DNA from: Fistularia commersonii
Lineage: Eukaryota; Chordata; Actinopteri; Syngnathiformes; Fistulariidae
Length of the DNA: 64,000 bases
Reading direction: 5' to 3'
Assembly (NCBI GenBank): GCA_037954325.1
Contig: JBBMNZ010000009.1
Span: forward strand, 9,840,001-9,904,000
Of the stretch, positions 35,201-44,500 are shown piece after piece. Position 1 is the first letter of the stretch. Every line of letters starts with the position of its first letter. The position numbers were made by a program, and so were the translations under genes. The notes beneath the pieces were generated by a model. The model was not told the DNA's origin, searched no databases, and saw only the letters and a program-made list of their open reading frames with translations.

Positions 35201-36778
35201 AGATTTTTAAGCAAAGTTTCAGACAGCATCCACCACTAGAGGAGTACAGTGAGGCACAGTGGTGCTAGTGGTTGCTAATTTTGTGTTCCTTTGCTTTGTC
35301 ACAAGCTCAGCTGTCCGGCATTACAAAGATCTCACAAGCTGTGGTGACACGTCATTTCTGAAACTCAACCTCTAATTGTTCTGCTATGTCTCTAGTAACT
35401 CCCTTCAACTCCTCAGCCAACTGGAGTGTGATGTCTGGCCAGACCGGATCATATTACAGGCAGCAACAGATGGTGGATCACAAGGAGGGGGGCAAAGGAA
35501 GAGGAGGAGAGTGAGCAGATCATGAAGGATAATTATGCACCGAAAAAGCCCGTTTATAGGATCTAACGAGGATGGTTCCAGTCCCCCCGTTTTTTTTTAA
35601 CTTGGCAGTATGCACAATAGATACAACGTTATAAAGTGTAATTGTATAAGCTTAAGCATTTAAGCGGGCATGTGTAAACATCTTGATGCAATATTTTGAG
35701 GCTCCCTTTGTTGACATCATTATACAACATGACATGTACTTAGGTGTGTAAACTCAGGTTAGATATAACAGAAACACAAAAAAACTTCACTAAACACGTG
35801 TTCTCGAAAATTTAGAAAGCACCATCAACTATGTAATATCACAGTTGATGAGACGTTATTCGATTTTGAGACAAGCTACATTTCGGACCGAGTTTCCTTG
35901 GATCTCAAATGATTTACTAGTAAAATGTAAAGGAGCTGGATCACCTCTTGCATGCGTCTCTTGGCTCTCTCCAGCGCGTCCTCGTAGCCTTTCTGCCTCA
36001 GCTCGCTCAGGCTCTCGTAGTATTCTTCAGTGTCGTCGCTGTCAGAGAACAGCACCTGCGAGAAGATCTTCCAGCCGCAGGTGTCCAGAGCGTGTCCCAG
36101 GTACACCTGCAGCTGGTAGCACAGGGCGTCCGTCTCCCGCTGCGACACGCCGGGGGCCCCGAACAGCACAGTCCACATGCCGGACTGCTCCTCCGGGAAC
36201 GAGGGTAGGCACGGCTCCAGGTCCGAGTTGACCTCGCAGAATTGGAGGTGCGCTGCCCGCAGGTCGCTGAAGGAGAAAAGCCCGGCCCAGCTGAAATCTT
36301 CGCGGCTCTCTGCGTCCCCTGTGGAGGGATCATCCGGGGAGAGCTCCGCGACATCCCCCGGGTCCAGTATCTCCACGTCGGTTATCTTCGGTGTCACTAT
36401 ATCCCAGGACCCCAGCGTGAGGCTAACGCACTCGGTCGCCTTCGCAGCCTTCTTGTCGTCGACAGCGGTGGGTTTTTTGGAGGCAGAGTTTATTCGAACT
36501 TGGCAAACTTCGTCTTTCTTTACCGACACCTTCGCGTTGTTTTCCGCCGCGGAGGCGCCGGAGACCGAAAGCTTCGCGGCGGGGTTGCAGTCGAGTAGCG
36601 GGTCCAGAAAAGTAGTCCGCCTCTGTACCGTCCTGTTGTGGCAGGTTATGGCGAACTTTCCCTCGACATCGTTCCAGGCCACGATGAAAACAAATTTGTG
36701 CCTCTCTTTTTCGTCAAAGACTTTGGGTCGAACGGACACCCATCCGGACTCCAAGTTGTCCTCCATGGTGAAGGACAT
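16238..36778 (-). CDS. jmy: Junction-mediating and -regulatory protein (actin nucleator)
   Basis: JMY nucleates actin filaments directly and through Arp2/3, and acts as a p300/p53 cofactor. Ten coding exons (given in + strand coordinates, transcribed right to left): 35945-36778, 26846-27019, 20562-20712, 19635-19804, 18677-18842, 18205-18395, 18007-18093, 17541-17633, 16739-17255, 16238-16548. They sum to 2694 nt, 897 aa, all phases matching; human JMY is about 988 aa. Residues 1-278 (exon 1) start MSFTMEDNLESGWVSVRPKV and include FVFIVAWNDVEGKFAITCHN, typical of WHAMM/JMY. A helical coiled-coil region (about 279-625) carries QPFRDMRELAML, VSKETLQLMRAKEICLEQRK and DEVVYYDAFES. A poly-proline run is near 711-730, followed by three WH2 motifs and a connector-acidic tail ending TDWEN. 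The start is fixed by homology and by the GC-rich upstream region. Exon 7-8 sequence is poorly conserved against human. Confidence 0.97.
19536..19556. repeat. (CA)n microsatellite
   Basis: A dinucleotide run in a jmy intron about 80 bp beyond the exon 4 donor at 19634. Confidence 0.9.
20189..20224. repeat. (TC)n microsatellite
   Basis: A nearly perfect CT run with two interruptions, in the jmy intron between exons 3 and 4. Confidence 0.9.
21381..21410. repeat. (TG)n microsatellite
   Basis: A GT-rich run interrupted twice by TA, within jmy intron 2. Confidence 0.9.
21692..21709. repeat. (CA)9 microsatellite
   Basis: A perfect CA run in jmy intron 2. Confidence 0.9.
22404..22568 (+). repeat. 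dispersed fish repeat, left half
   Basis: This contains the recurring phrases of a repeat very common in fish genomes: a cgatccatacattatctatg start, cttatcctgcaa, cccagctgtccctt, gctcagagactgtcaaccat and ctcacattcaca. Diverged and truncated. The related right half appears at 32611-32712. Recognition is from memory of the consensus, not from a search. Confidence 0.55.
26811..26841. repeat. (GT)n microsatellite touching the jmy exon 2 donor
   Basis: On the jmy strand this is a CA repeat that starts only a few bases after the exon 2 donor (gtaccacatac...). It therefore occupies the first intronic bases of jmy intron 2. Confidence 0.95.
29135..29715 (-). pseudogene. Tc1-like transposase pseudogene
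   Basis: Motifs readable on the - strand are IWGAMSSAGVYPLCFIKSKV, STWFNDCGITMCDWPANWHD followed by LNPIENLWCIIKRNMKGTRP, and ATWASITSQQCHRLIASMSH. These are the C-terminal DDE-type catalytic region. Upstream (29640-29715) is the DWTVAQWSKAL segment in a shifted frame. The stretch that normally holds the second catalytic aspartate (between ADIYHETF and STWFND) is shortened. Not functional. Confidence 0.85.
29135..30135 (-). mobile_element. decayed Tc1/mariner transposon
   Basis: The - strand encodes a broken Tc1-type transposase. The right side (30070-30135) matches the typical end of such fish elements (catgatattctaattttctg, then gggttttcattagct). I find no inverted copy of it at the left end, so the element is truncated just past the transposase C-terminus. 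It lies in jmy intron 1 on the same strand as jmy. Confidence 0.75.
32611..32712 (+). repeat. dispersed fish repeat, right half
   Basis: It shows aaggccccagtcagaacaga, aaccttcttgctataaggca and ctgccaacctctgtatcacc, the 3' part of the same common fish repeat seen at 22404-22568. Diverged and truncated. Confidence 0.5.
33465..34085. mobile_element. hAT non-autonomous transposon, 621 bp, with exact TSD
   Basis: The left end is CAGGGGTCGGCAACC. The right end is GGTTGCCAACCTCTG (reverse complement CAGAGGTTGGCAACC). The element is flanked on both sides by the identical 8-mer tgctaggg (33457-33464 and 34086-34093), which is diagnostic of a hAT insertion. The interior is AT-rich with no intact transposase. 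It lies in jmy intron 1. The perfect duplication suggests a younger insertion than the other hAT copies here. Confidence 0.92.
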
Positions 36779-37200
36779 CTCATCGGACCCGTAAAATAAA
36801 ATACGACGATCCTTAACCAGACAACGTCTCCTCTGAGACCGCGGCTAACGGCTAATGCTAGCTAAGAATGGCTACTGATGGGCACCCTCTCGAAAAGTAA
36901 AAATCGGCGTAGTTGAAGCTAGCAAGCCGATTAGCCAAAAAAAATAAGAGGCGACACAAAGGCTGTTTACGCGCTGGCGTCGTTAGTCCATCCAACGCTC
37001 AGACGCGGAGCTCAGCGGGCCAGATATCGTAACATAAACGACGGAGATAAGTCCTGGGGTCAATCGTGTCGGTTGTCATGACACCTGCCCGCTCAGCTCA
37101 CCTGCCCGACGCTGGGATCGCTCTTTGTCCGGTCGCAGACAATGCGACCTAGCCGCTGCTGCGCTGCGCTGCTCCGCTTAGCTGTCACGTGTGAGCTTCT
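36779..37200 (-). promoter_or_regulatory. jmy: jmy 5' UTR and GC-rich promoter region
   Basis: Sequence upstream of the jmy start codon is rich in CG dinucleotides, continuing the CpG-dense first exon (roughly 35950-37150 overall). No TATA box is evident, as usual for CpG-island promoters. An E-box-like tcacgtg lies near 37184-37190. The transcription start cannot be fixed from sequence alone. Confidence 0.55.
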
Positions 37201-37775
37201 GTTTACAAGCAGAGTGCGTGCGTGTTAAATCCAGGGGGGGATGTTGCGTTCACGTTCCACACAAAAAGTCAGTTTTTTTTGTCAAATCGATGCTGTAACT
37301 CTCTAATAAGCTAACAATATAAGCCGTGGCACTGTTTATTTTAATGTCTTTTTGAAGGTCGTTTCATCGCTTTGAACACTGGAAAAATGCAGAAATGTCA
37401 CCTTTATTTTTTATTTTATTTTTTTAACTTTCGGCTAACTCATCCGTTTTGTTTGGACATCATCTTTTGAATCGTCCTCTAAATCTTACACACATGGATA
37501 AAGAAATCATTTGAAATAACAAACAATTAATCTAAAGAAATTGGAGGTTATGCGATGCATAAATGAAAACCCGGAAATCATTTCGAGGAGGGAAAAATAT
37601 GTATAAACATAATTACTGCGTAAATCTAAGTGGCAATTTGTTAAGTTCTCTGAGCTTTCATGCAGGGTGAGATCATGTATTATACTCCGTTTTTAATTTT
37701 TTGTTTTTTGAAAGAATGTGACAAAATTGAAGTTAAATTATAAGTCACTCGGGGAGTTTCTGGATGGCATATTGA

Positions 37776-37783
37776 TGACGTCA
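37776..37783 (+). promoter_or_regulatory. perfect palindromic CRE (TGACGTCA)
   Basis: An 8-bp full consensus cAMP-response element, 50 bp upstream of a TATA box (37833-37839). Spacing of this kind is characteristic of CREB-responsive peptide-hormone promoters. Function is inferred. Confidence 0.5.
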
Positions 37784-37832
37784 GGAGGGTGTTGTAAATA
37801 TTGATTTTCTCAGCACACCTGAAGGGTGTACG

Positions 37833-37839
37833 TATAAAA
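37833..37839 (+). promoter_or_regulatory. TATA box (TATAAAA)
   Basis: A consensus TATAAAA on the + strand, 63 bp before the ATG at 37902. It would place a start site near 37863-37868 and a 5' UTR of about 35-40 nt. Confidence 0.45.
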
Positions 37840-37901
37840 CCAGACGTCAAGAAGATGAATGTTTCGGGCGTTTTGACACATTAGGTTCTTTTAAAAATAA
37901 A

Positions 37902-38168
37902 ATGTGTGGATTTATCTGTGTCTGCGTCTGCCTCCCCTTCTTGTTTTTGCCGGTTGTTTCTCTTTCCGACGTGCACGAGGAGCATAAACATCTGCACGTG
38001 GGACTATCCATGACGCAAGCACGCAGAGGAAGTCCTGCGGTTTGGAGGAGCTACGGCAACTCAAGTGGGTCAATTTCAAAGTTTTTTCCAAATAGATACA
38101 ATACTTTTTCTTTGTTTACTCTGCCAATACACGCTATGAACACAATGCCAGCGTTTGATCATAAATAA
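37902..38168 (+). CDS. candidate small secreted peptide (hypothetical)
   Basis: This 88-codon open frame lies about 1.1 kb upstream of and divergent from jmy. The ATG has A at -3. The N-terminus (MCGFICVCVCLPFLFLPVVS) looks like a signal peptide, with a plausible cleavage after SLS; a short polar segment with a dibasic ARR site follows. A CRE and TATA box sit at proper distances upstream. A GTGGGT donor-like site near 38063 could splice the 3' part to another exon. I do not recognise a family, and human has no gene between JMY and BHMT. It may be a chance ORF or the first exon of a lineage-specific peptide gene. Confidence 0.3.
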   Translation: MCGFICVCVCLPFLFLPVVSLSDVHEEHKHLHVGLSMTQARRGSPAVWRSYGNSSGSISKFFPNRYNTFSLFTLPIHAMNTMPAFDHK

Positions 38169-38747
38169 CATGTATTATGTTACTGTCAGTGATCAAAAAT
38201 ACACGTGGAACTGGAAACTATCATGGTCATATTTTGATTGCAAGTCAGCTCAGATTCTGGTGCCCAAAAAGAATACTACGCAGGAGTTGAATATCGTTTC
38301 CACAAAAAAAAAAAAACACTGTTTATTTTTCTTTTCCTTTTCTGAATTTGTGTGATCCAAGAAAGTGTCAAATTGTGGTGCAACAAACAATTCACAAATA
38401 GGAAAATATAAACTTTTTCCAACTCCCATCCGCTATCACAGAAACAAACTAATTTGCCTGAAAAAGAAGAAAAACTGAAATTTGATAGTTTTAAACAAGA
38501 TCATACTAAATGCTGAACACAATCTCAGTGTGTTGGAAAGGGTGCAGAAGGATAACTGAAATATATTTGACCAGTCGAAGGCCATGCATTATATTTTAAT
38601 TCCTCACATTTTGCACTGTATACATATAAAATATGTGACACAGGTCACTCAATGTAGATGCAACACATGAACCCAAGGGAATTGTTGGATTTACAACTGT
38701 TAGTGCTGTTAAAAGAAATTGAGTTTATGATCATTTTACAATTCCTT

Positions 38748-39380
38748 TGTATAAACCCTCAGCAGCGGCTGTACTTTCTGAGGAGGCTGAGAAATTCTGG
38801 TAAGCCACCTCAGAAAGTATAGACAGCAACTTCTACAGCTGCATTGTTAAGAGCATCTTAACCAGCTGCATCACTGTATGCTACGTCAGCACCACTGCTT
38901 TGGATTACAAATGCCTGCAGCGCGTAGTGAAGGCTGCAGAGAAAATCACCAGAACCCCATTACCTTCTCTGCAGAGCATCTACCATTGCATTGCCCTCAC
39001 CTTGGACAAAGTGGACTTTCTTCTTCCTCTTGTTTCATTCAAGATACGTGGTGCTGTGCTTAACTGTTTGTTGTAATATATGCATCCAACCTTCACTTTT
39101 TTTACATTCATACTGCACTCGACTGTTTCAATGTCAATCTCAACTTGAACATCCTGTGACTAAAACTTTTTGCATGTCAATCTGCACTTTTTTCAACTTG
39201 CTGTTTACATTTCACTTTCCCAATATGCACACCCAAAACTGCTATATTCTGCTTATTGTTAGTTATTTTGTCATCAAATTATCTGTGGCTTCACTGTGGA
39301 CGGCCAAGTAAAAATCTCATTGTGCAGGGAAACACATATCTTGACTGTACAAATGACGATAAACACTATGAATCTTGAAT
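38748..39380 (+). mobile_element. LINE 3' fragment (L2/Rex-like)
   Basis: The + strand reads the conserved C-terminal part of a non-LTR reverse transcriptase, with frame breaks: LYFLRRLRNS, a segment like FYSCIVKSILTSCITVCY, then DYKCLQRVVKAAEKITRTPL. It ends in the typical 3' sequence with gacgataaacactatgaatc and ttgaat at 39351-39380. 5' truncation is usual for LINE copies. The clade assignment is from memory. Confidence 0.7.
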
Positions 39381-39526
39381 AAGTTACAGTGCAAGAACTA
39401 CAGCGGCCTACAGTTCTATATGAACTATAGAGGTTTCATGTAAAATGTGGAAAATGTCCTTTCGCCGAAGAGAGCTGATTGACAAGGCTCTAAATACGTA
39501 CAACCTTGAACACTTTCCACTAGATG

Positions 39527-39540
39527 GCAGCAGATTTCTT
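39527..39540 (+). promoter_or_regulatory. candidate CTCF site
   Basis: CCACTAGATGGCAG matches all 14 positions of the CTCF core consensus CCASYAGRKGGCRS. It lies between jmy and bhmt. Occupancy is not known. Confidence 0.4.
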
Positions 39541-39570
39541 CCGTAAAAGTCCATTTCGCGAGTTCTAGGG

Positions 39571-40819
39571 CAGGGGTGTCAAACTCATTTCTCATCGCGG
39601 GCCACATACGGCCTAGGTAGATGTCAAGCGGGCCGGACCATTAAAATAATAGCATACTCAGCAATAAATAAATAATCAAAATATCACGTCTTTCCTTTGT
39701 TTTGGTGTAAAGAAGTACAAGGACATAGGGAAAATTTTGGAATTTAATGAACAATCCTTTTACAAAACATTTCATGAAACACCTCATATTTCCCTAGACA
39801 AAAGTGCAATTTACTTTTATCATTCACATGTTTGCATTGCAATCATGTGGTCATGCAATCCCACTGATCTTGCAAAGGCACAAAACTTTAACAAGAAATT
39901 GGTATTGAAAAATATAGTAATGCACTTTAAGATTAAATGAGACATATAAAGAAAGAGATTTTTAAACTATTTACACATGTGCATATAAAATCTAAATTAA
40001 ATCCCTGCCTTCACCCTCCAAACTAAAAAGAGTGCTATTAAATGTGTAAGGAAGAAAGTATTTACCTGTCCTGTAAATGTGTAAACTTCATACATGAAAC
40101 ATAAATACACATACAACACATACTGAAAACGCATGGAGTTGCATGAACAGTAGAATTCCACCATTCTCGTATGTAGTGAAGCTGGTGACTAACGTTAAAT
40201 TGCCCATTTTCGCTAGCAATTAGCTAACTGGCTTTTACCGCTGCGTCACTGATTTCTCGGCTACGGGTGAAAGTGGGCCGCTGTTTCCTCAGACCCGCCA
40301 GCAATGCGTTGATCTTATCTCTTCTCAGTTGTCTTTGCAAGCTGTCATATTTTTCGCTGTGATGAGTCTCGTAGTGGCGCCGTATATGATACCGAAACTT
40401 GTTGCAAACACGCCAAGCACAAAGGTTTCCCGTGCGTCTCCGTAAATAAATAGGACGTAGTCAAATTTTCTTTGAAAATTCGACACTCTTTAACTACTTG
40501 TCTCTGTTTTGATAACGACATTTTGGCTAATGAGGGGGTCGCAGGAGGTGGAGAACAGGGTAGAAACAACGTCATAACAAGCAGCAGGTGGTACATTGAT
40601 AACGTCTGCTGATTGGTCCGTCTCAGTGATGCAGATTGTCGTCTACTCTGACTAAAATAGTGCGCCCCTAGCGGAAAATTCTTGAATTGCATTTAATTAA
40701 AAAAAATTAAATCCTTGTCTTTTATGCATTTTTTCACTTTCAAATTATCCTGCGGGCCTGGTCGAACTGCCTTGCGGGCCGGTTTCGGCCCGCGGGCCGT
40801 ATGTTTGACACCCCTCGGG
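39571..40819 (-). mobile_element. hAT-type transposon remnant, about 1.25 kb
   Basis: The left end CAGGGGTGTCAAACTC is mirrored by GTTTGACACCCCT at the right end. Both subterminal regions are rich in GGGCC (cgggccacata, gcgggccgtatg). The - strand holds a broken N-terminus of a hAT transposase at 40220-40521. No clear 8-bp duplication remains, suggesting an older or eroded insertion. It is between jmy and bhmt. Confidence 0.8.
40220..40521 (-). pseudogene. hAT transposase N-terminal remnant (GTF2IRD2/ZBED-like)
   Basis: Two frames are needed. The first reads MSLSKQRQVVKECRIFKENL then SYLFTETHGKPLCLACLQQV. After a frameshift the second reads KFRYHIRRHYETHHSEKYDS, RDKINALLAGL and SREISDAAVKAS. 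This is the BED-type finger region (C..C ... H....H) that opens hAT transposases and their domesticated GTF2IRD2/ZBED relatives. The catalytic part is absent. Confidence 0.75.
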
Positions 40820-41246
40820 CTTTGAATATTTTGTGTTGTATTTCTTGATTTAGTTTTATGTCATTAACTTCTTGAATAATTGCCTTTTTTTTCAAGTAAA
40901 TCATCAATCATCAACGTATGGCTCAGCTTTTTGTGTTTTCTGAAATAGTTGACAAAATGACAGAGGCATGAAATGATGAGTGAAATGATACTTTTGAAAT
41001 GAAATGGCTTGTTTTGTGAAACTCACGTTTACCAAATGATCTTTTATATCCTGTCTGAAGAATCAGAACAGGTAGTTAGAAATTAAGTGTGAATTGTTTC
41101 CATAATTGTGTTATATCATCATTTCGGAAAGCTTTAATTGAGGAAAATGTCTGACAATGGGTTGTCTTCAAACAAAGTCATTCCAAACAGTTTAAAAGAT
41201 AAAAATAAATCAACAGCTTTTTTTTTTTTGGTTGTTCTGTTGGAAG

Positions 41247-41252
41247 TTTATT
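41247..41252 (-). terminator. bhmt: polyadenylation signal of bhmt
   Basis: TTTATT on the + strand (AATAAA on the bhmt strand), about 257 nt after the bhmt stop codon. It is the first canonical signal, giving a 3' UTR of roughly 41230-41508. Confidence 0.6.
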
Positions 41253-41508
41253 GCTCAGTTCATTTAATTCACTTAACAGACAGGCACTTCAGAGTGATGG
41301 CATTTTAAAGTCAGTACTCAGGCTTTTGAGTAGGGCCCCTGATCATTATCACATCTGTTTTAATTTTAATACACATTTAATTCCAGTAAAAAAAGACTTT
41401 CCTATAAAAAGATGGAAGACTTCAACATTTCAAATTTTTTGGTATTTAAAGTTGAGGGAATGCCGTCTTGAAAACACCTATTGGCTTTTGTCATCCAGAC
41501 TTGGGCCA

Positions 41509-44500
41509 TTATTTGTTGGCCTTGACAAAGAGAGACTTCAGCTGCTCCTGGGTTGTGGCTTCTCTTTGCTGCATCAAGTCAGCGTGGCCTTTGGTGACAC
41601 CCCAGCCATCAGGTATGGACATTGAGGGGCAGAGGGGACGGCCAGATGCGGGTTTAAGCTTCTCCCAGTAGTCACGACGAGCCCTGAAAAAAAAAAAAAG
41701 CAGCGGCAAGTTCTTAAATCCAAGTTTCCATAGAGATCCTGTGCCAGTATTCACATGGACAAATTGCCAAGGGTTTGAATGATGAATATGTATCAGCTGG
41801 AAATTAGTTTAAAGACAGTCTGTACCTTGCTCTACACCAAGGTTTGGTGTGCATTTCCAGGCCACTTCCCCACATCCCATGCTTCTCAGAGCCTGCAGGC
41901 AGGAAGCCCCGCTCAGCTGCCAGCTCTTCAGCAAGGGCCCGGATGTGATAGGGCTCGAATCCACAGCAGCCTCCTATGTAACGTATGCCTGCATCATATG
42001 CTTCGCGGGCATATCTCTGCATGTCCCATCTGGTCAGAATCCTCGGTTCCAGACCTTTTTTAAAAAAAAAAAAAACGCTTGGTATTACAATAACAGGTGG
42101 TGTTTGCAATGGTTCAAGATGTCCACAGGACACCCTGGTCAACCATTCATATATTGCCCAGATATTAGACATGGGTATTATTAGACATAATATTAGACAT
42201 AAACTTGACCTAATTTAAATGCAAGTGAAAGGTGTCAGACCTTCATGTGCATTCGATATATACAATGTGACTATTCCTTGGAGAAACTGAAAAATGTATT
42301 TAGTTTTATTGTGTGTGTTCTTACAGAAAGGGAACTCTGGCAGGTCAATGAACCCTTGGCGGTTGCAGTCAGGAGTGTGGTACGCCAGTGGCTGGCTCAT
42401 GTAATGAGCCCTCAGTCCGGCTTTTTCCACACCTTCCTTCATCATCTTCACGGTCTTTACGCAAGTGTCAGGGTCAAAGTGGCAGTTGATACCCACAATT
42501 TCCGCTCCTACGGAGAGGTAATGCCATTGAATTTCATGCAAAGTCAAGCCATCATTTTATAACAAAGTCTGTTCGAAGCAAAACAGACTCAATGACTTTG
42601 AAAAAACAGTCCTCCCACAGACGTTATCGTTCAGAAACCTGAGAAAGAATTGGATTATTGGTTCAACCTGAAGCTGTTATTGCCACATTAACGTTCAAAC
42701 AGGGTTCGCCTCTAATTTCAAACACTTTAACTATGTGTCTGCGTTGAATATTTTCATTTCACTATGGAACTAGATACAGACCAATCATGATGGATCCATT
42801 TCTTTGCTCAAAGTGCAACATGACAATGGTAATTTGCTCTTGACCAATAGTTAATAGTGGATGGTTCAATGTTAGTCATGCGTTATTGGTAGTAAATTTC
42901 TTGAAACAGAGTGACTTTGCCAGATAAAGGCAAAACTGGAGAAATCATCTTCCCAGTCAAAAAAGTAAAGTTTAGTCTTCCATATAAAGGAACACCGATT
43001 TTATACTTCTCTGTGGAATCGGTCGAGAAACCGACAGTAATTGGGCTACGGCGTCAAAGTTCATGCCACAGAGCTAGCAAAGGTGAAGAATTTGTTCTTG
43101 TGGACCAAGAGTTATTGAACATGAAATGTCAAATTTGAGCTATTGGGTGTAAAGAGGATACTATGTCCTCTTCCACACGCAAACTGAAACAAAAACCCAC
43201 ATAACAAAAGAGCCGACAGCGTACTAGCATTTACTCATTTTGCACTTCATACCAGCTTTGACCAGTTTAACTGCACAGTCTTGAGGACTGACTCCGTTCA
43301 GGTCTCCTGCAGGTCCGATGCACAGAGTTGCAGCTACAGGTTTCCCGGTGGTTTTAAGAACCTGGACTGCCCACTCTGCCTCTTCCACGTGCTCAAAGTA
43401 CTGCAAGCAAGAGCACATTAACTTTAAGCTTTATTATGCTGCAAGGAGACGGTCACTTTCTAAACAGAACTTGAAAACTTGGCACCGCTATGGTCAATAC
43501 ATCAGTGTTTGATGTGAGTTTCATCCCTTATCCTCTGGGACTACAGTGTGGGTTTTTGATGGATAATGTCTCCTGTTGCTCTAAAGTGATGTTGGTATAA
43601 ATAAGCTGTATTTGAGAGGGTTTATTTTTACCAAAATATCTCAATGGTTGCTATTTATCGCAATTTTTGAAAATATTTCGAAAAAGATGCCTTTTAACGG
43701 TTATCCTCCCCTTCAATTCCTATTCCAAAAATTATCATTAGCTTGTTTTTTGCATGTTTAAAAAATTAAGACTGTACATTATTTAATATGTGTTGAATTC
43801 TGGAATGTTATTTTCCTTTCAAAATGATTTGATTACATTTTTAATTAAAATTACACAGCAAATGGAGACTCTTTGGACTAAAACCATTCATTTTGTTGCA
43901 TCACCAAATGCACATTAAAATGTGCTACTTAACTTTGTGGACTTTCAGGAAACCATGTCATTGCTAAATTTACACACACTGAATGATCCACATGGAGGGG
44001 ATGAATATTAAGTTATAGAGTCACCTTTAAATATAGAATCCTTCTAGGCGACCCACCTGTTTTCCTGCCTGTCTGCTCAGCAAACACATTTGGAAGAGTG
44101 AGTGAAACAAGAGCCACACTTCCTCTAAGAGTTCAGATTTGGACTTTATTGCAGTTAAAAAACAAAATAAAGCACACTGACGTGCAAGAGTTATAATTTT
44201 TCACTTTGCAATAAGTTAAACTAATTTCTACCTTCCCCATTTGATGGAAAGAGGATTTTTCACTAAATTAGTTTTGAGCATGAAGACTTACATTTAGTTG
44301 GACTGTTTGTAGGTGCAGTGATTTCAAAAAGCCAATTCTTCGCCGTCAGGTGAGTCATTTTTACTGTCAGGGCAGTTAACTCAATTGAAGTGGCTCAACA
44401 TAGATGTTTTCGGCCCAACGACTTGATTGTGCAGTGTAAACATCGGGGTGCGAGGGAACATGTTGCACAACTAGTTTACCAAACTCTGGTAAGAAGAGGA

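Larger units (their letters stand above)
27020..35944 (-). other. jmy: jmy intron 1
   Basis: An 8.9-kb intron separates the large first coding exon from exon 2. It contains a decayed Tc1-type transposon (29135-30135), a dispersed repeat fragment (32611-32712) and a hAT element with intact target duplication (33465-34085). The remaining sequence, including open frames at 30807-31145 and 34743-35006, gives no recognisable product. Confidence 0.7.

Noticed and set aside
35245..35300. gtgaggcacagtggtgctag resembling the start of a common fish repeat
   Set aside because: The match is only about 25 bases long and is not followed by the rest of the repeat.
35845..36794. Long + strand open frames opposite jmy exon 1 (up to 205 codons)
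   Set aside because: They are antisense shadows of the CpG-rich first exon, with no domains and no splice-compatible continuation.
41948..41960. gctcgaatccac resembling a tRNA B box
   Set aside because: It lies in bhmt exon 7 coding for GGCCGFEP, and no A box or cloverleaf is present around it.
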